This document shows positions 61,460 through 64,000 of a stretch of 64,000 nt of DNA, piece after piece; position 1 is the stretch's first letter; every line of letters begins with the position of its first letter. Below the pieces are notes generated by a model. It was not told the DNA's origin, did no database searches, and saw nothing but the letters and a program-made list of their open reading frames with translations. This DNA comes from UBA2336 sp049306095. Its GTDB lineage: Bacteria > Bacteroidota > Bacteroidia > Cytophagales > Cyclobacteriaceae. The stretch spans positions 1 through 64,000 of the forward strand of contig JBAQPU010000023.1 in NCBI GenBank assembly GCA_049306095.1, in the 5' to 3' direction. Position numbers and translations under genes: made by a program.

Positions 61460-61508
61460 CACGAAAAAAAATAAAATTTAGTGTCCTGCACAGGAAGATG
61501 CAGGACAC
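61460..61508 (-). terminator. Terminator between the NarL regulator and susC
   Basis: On the minus strand GTGTCCTGCA (61508-61499), loop, TGCAGGACAC (61490-61481), then TAAATTTTATTTTTTT. The stem is 10 bp and perfect. It begins 15 bp after the regulator stop, so regulator and susC are probably separate transcripts. The gap to susC (61319-61480) holds a CACCC/GGGTG hairpin and no clear -7 box. Confidence 0.85.
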
Positions 61509-61522
61509 CTTTCCTGCAGAGA

Positions 61523-62155
61523 TTATATCAATTTCTCTTCATTCGCCTTCGCCAGGGCTTCCGATTTACTATTGACCTGAAGCTTCGAGTAAATGTTTTT
61601 GATGTGTGTTTTGGCGGTTTCCTTGGAAATAAAAAGTTCTTCCGAAATTTGTGTATAGGTCTTTCCTTCCGAAATCAATTGCAGAATGGTGGTCTCTCTT
61701 TTTGTAAGCGGTGAATTAGGGTTAATGTGGTAATTGTCAATGACCATCCGGGCGATACGGCTGCTCATGGGCGCCCCTCCTTTAACAATTTCTTCCAGGG
61801 CGCTTAACAACTCCATGTAATTGGCACTTTTGGTAATGTAACCCGAGGCACCTGCCTTCAGCGCATCAAATACCAGTTCACTGTCTTCATATACAGTGAC
61901 CATGATAATCTCTGAGTTCGGACTTTTCTCTTTAATGATTTGTGTGCCCTTAATTCCATTCATGCCCGGCAATTCAATATCCATGAGTACGATTTCGGGT
62001 TTGTCGCGTTGTAAACTACTGATTGCCTCCTCGCAATTTCCGTAGGCACCCACAACGGTAAATCGTTGCGAGCTGTTAACAATCAAACTAAAGCTGTTGC
62101 GTATTTCCTGATCGTCTTCAACGATCACAACTCTCTTTTTAAAGGGTAGGGCCAT
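61523..62155 (-). CDS. NarL/LuxR-type response regulator
   Basis: 210 residues. Receiver domain (about 8-125): VIVEDDQEI, phospho-aspartate in IVLMDIELPGMNG (about 59), conserved threonine in IIMVTVYED and lysine in GYITKSA. LuxR-type helix-turn-helix (about 148-205): LTKRETTILQLISEGKTYTQ then ISEELFISKETAKTHIKNIY. It overlaps the kinase gene by 17 bp, so the two are co-expressed. It probably governs the SusCD genes downstream. Confidence 0.93.
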   Translation of the reverse strand: MALPFKKRVVIVEDDQEIRNSFSLIVNSSQRFTVVGAYGNCEEAISSLQRDKPEIVLMDIELPGMNGIKGTQIIKEKSPNSEIIMVTVYEDSELVFDALKAGASGYITKSANYMELLSALEEIVKGGAPMSSRIARMVIDNYHINPNSPLTKRETTILQLISEGKTYTQISEELFISKETAKTHIKNIYSKLQVNSKSEALAKANEEKLI

Positions 62156-64000
62156 ATTCTTTACTTTTAGTGAACTGAAAGAGTAACGATATTTTTGTTC
62201 CGGAGCCTGTTTTACTGTGTATACGTAAAATAGCCTTTATCTTTTCGGCTCTTTCACGAATATTTTTAAGGCCATTCATTTTCTCAATCTCCATGGCATC
62301 AAATCCGATGCCGTCATCCTCAAAATACAGTTCAAACCCGAGTCCATCGCGTTGCAGCGAGAGGGTGGCATTTTTCGCCAGCGAATACTTAAACGTATTA
62401 GTCATCACTTCCTTGAAGATCAGGTTCACTTCCCGGCTGAATCCATACGGAAGCCTTATTTTTTCCTTTACACCAATGTGCGCCCGAAAGCTGATGTTTT
62501 TTTCTTCAAACAGTTTCTCGCCAAAGTCGCGGATGTGAATAAAGAGTTTGGAAAGCTCATCGTTGACCGGATCAATCGACCAAATAAAATCGCGGGTGCC
62601 CGTGTAAAGGTATTTTGCTGAATTTTCAACTTTCGTGTACAAATCTGATTGCGATGTGCCTCCTTCTCTTACACTTCCATTCAACTTCAGCAAACTCACA
62701 TAGTTGATAATCCGCGTAAGCTGGTTGCCCATCTCATCGTGAAAATCACGGGCAATTTCTTTACGAAGGTTTTCCTGCTCGCGAACACGAATACGCTCGA
62801 GCATCATGGCCTTTTCTACACGCTGGCGCACCCGCAGGTAGGCAACAAAAATGATCAGCCCTAATACCAGCACCACACAGGAAATAATAAACGAAGCGGT
62901 TTGATAAAAAGGGGCTTTCACCACAAACGGGTAGCGCAGCGTGACGTCTGACCAGCTGCCCCGGTTGTTGGTCGTCATCACCTGGAATTCATAACTTCCG
63001 GGCGACAGGTTTCCATACGTAGCCTGTTTGACATCGGAAGGCTTCGACCAGCTTTTATCATAATTTTTAAGGCGGTACTTAAACCGTACCGATTTCGGGT
63101 ATCGTTTATCAACCCGGTTAAACGAGAACGTAATGTGATTTTTATCTGATGGAAAAACTGGTTTGTACGGAAGTTTAAAAAAACCGGTTAAGCTATCGGT
63201 GTAGGCGCGTGCCGATTCTTCTCCATAAAAAATATCAACATTGGTCAGGTGAAGGTTAAACGGAACGTAATCAACTGGTGGTGGAGCATTGTAGGTATAC
63301 AATCCATCAATGAGACCGAAAATCTTTTCATCAGGCGACAGGTAAAATGCGTTTTGATTCGTTTCAACTCCTTCCAGACCGTTGTCGTGATCGAAGTGCA
63401 GATTTTCAACGATTTCATACTTTTCATTCAACACCATTCGGCTAATGCCCTTTTCGGTTCCTACCCAAATACGATTTTGGTCATCGGCCGCAATGAAATA
63501 GATAAAGTCAGATATCAGGCCGTCATGACTGGTGATAAAATGTGAGGCTTGCGTGGCCGGATTGTATACTGCAAAACCTGCTCCGCCCGATCCCAACAAC
63601 AGCAACGAATCGCGGTAAGGTTGAATACTGAGAATGGTGGCATTTTCAAAACCCTTTATGGGATGCTGTTTTACTTTTCCGTCTTGAAGGGTGTTAATGC
63701 CGTATTCGCTTCCGGCAAATAAAACGTTATATCGCCTTGAATAATAAATTGCGTGAATGGCATTGGCGAGCATCCCCTGCTCTACTGTATAGTACTTGAA
63801 AACTTCTCCGTTAAGGTAATTCAGTCCTGCGGGTGTACCGATCCAAACACCGCCTTCGTCATCAAACGCAAGGTTATAAACCGTCCAGGCACTCAGGCCG
63901 TTTTCGGGAGTGAACCAGGTAAATTTATTGCTGGCTTTATTATACCGGCCGGCACCTGCCGATGATCCTGCCCACAAGTCGCCATTCGGAGCTACCGCCA
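62139..64000 (-). CDS. Two-component sensor kinase with Reg_prop propeller and Y_Y_Y domain (5' end cut)
   Basis: The frame is open to base 64000, so at least 620 residues and an unknown N-terminal part. Reg_prop blades (FDDEGGVWIGTPAGLNYLNG; ADDQNRIWVGTEKGI) lead to a Y_Y_Y domain (VRFKYRLKNYDKSWSK... PGSYEFQVMTTNN, about 300-365), one helix (FIISCVVLVLGLIIFVAYL), then the HisKA_3 core FHDEMGNQLTRIINYVSLL with the phospho-histidine (about 420) and HATPase (NLIFKEVMTNTFKYS; DDGIGFD; GSGTKISLLF). In the usual Bacteroides systems this sensor is fused to an AraC regulator; here it is separate and pairs with a NarL protein. Confidence 0.93.
   Translation of the reverse strand, partial: AVAPNGDLWAGSSAGAGRYNKASNKFTWFTPENGLSAWTVYNLAFDDEGGVWIGTPAGLNYLNGEVFKYYTVEQGMLANAIHAIYYSRRYNVLFAGSEYGINTLQDGKVKQHPIKGFENATILSIQPYRDSLLLLGSGGAGFAVYNPATQASHFITSHDGLISDFIYFIAADDQNRIWVGTEKGISRMVLNEKYEIVENLHFDHDNGLEGVETNQNAFYLSPDEKIFGLIDGLYTYNAPPPVDYVPFNLHLTNVDIFYGEESARAYTDSLTGFFKLPYKPVFPSDKNHITFSFNRVDKRYPKSVRFKYRLKNYDKSWSKPSDVKQATYGNLSPGSYEFQVMTTNNRGSWSDVTLRYPFVVKAPFYQTASFIISCVVLVLGLIIFVAYLRVRQRVEKAMMLERIRVREQENLRKEIARDFHDEMGNQLTRIINYVSLLKLNGSVREGGTSQSDLYTKVENSAKYLYTGTRDFIWSIDPVNDELSKLFIHIRDFGEKLFEEKNISFRAHIGVKEKIRLPYGFSREVNLIFKEVMTNTFKYSLAKNATLSLQRDGLGFELYFEDDGIGFDAMEIEKMNGLKNIRERAEKIKAILRIHSKTGSGTKISLLFQFTKSKEYGPTL

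Noticed and set aside
1..64000. tRNA or rRNA genes
   Set aside because: No stretch with a T-loop GGTTCRANYCC in a cloverleaf context was noticed in the intergenic regions.

Overview
This window comes from a chromosome of the phylum Bacteroidota, most likely a member of the order Cytophagales. The signs are a PorP/SprF protein beside a very large gliding-type secreted protein, a SusC/SusD pair, an arginine operon with the acetyl/succinyl-ornithine type of carbamoyltransferase, Y_Y_Y-type sensor kinases, a DUF2911 protein, and promoter -7 boxes of the TAnnTTTG type. Both ends cut a gene: an outer-membrane barrel protein at the left and a sensor kinase at the right.

Layout. 1-4.2 kb: end of a beta-barrel gene, a YfhO-like membrane protein, a small membrane protein and an isolated foldback element next to an IS3 scrap. 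4.2-9.1 kb: PEP carboxylase, a decayed REP-associated transposase whose two ends are both tandemly duplicated, and a Ste24-like protease. 9.2-17.7 kb: an eight-gene arginine operon on the minus strand (GNAT acetyltransferase, argG, argC, argD, argF', argB, argE, argH) behind a leader of about 300 nt that holds hairpins and a 20-codon ORF. 17.7-27 kb: a TRIC channel, an ECF sigma factor with a small membrane partner, PorP/SprF facing a 1756-residue type B secreted protein, and a Nudix hydrolase. 27.2-34.4 kb: Sua5 and 6-phosphofructokinase, then an AT-richer block of small genes (toxin-antitoxin, TrpF-like protein, methyltransferase, alpha/beta hydrolase, small membrane protein) separated by long attC-like foldback elements, then pgk.

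34.4-47 kb: RRM protein, SLC13 transporter, a second ECF sigma factor with an anti-sigma candidate, adenosylhomocysteinase, a DsbA-like protein, a sensor kinase with a SpoIIAA-like tail, a BNR-repeat protein, an ABC export-type operon with a histidine-rich permease, and birA. 47-57 kb: rsfS, ftsH, lpxH, an NtrC/kinase pair, an acyl carrier protein, a lipid kinase and a DUF2911/TPR protein. 57-64 kb: susD, susC, then a NarL regulator and a Y_Y_Y kinase on the same strand, probably a nutrient-uptake locus with its own two-component control.

The most unusual item is the cassette-like array between the glycolytic genes for phosphofructokinase and phosphoglycerate kinase (29.35-33.05 kb). Its genes all point one way, and each is followed by a foldback element that ends in a GTT box. 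No integrase is present in the window. A related element lies alone at about 3.93-4.09 kb. No tRNA, rRNA or CRISPR array was seen.
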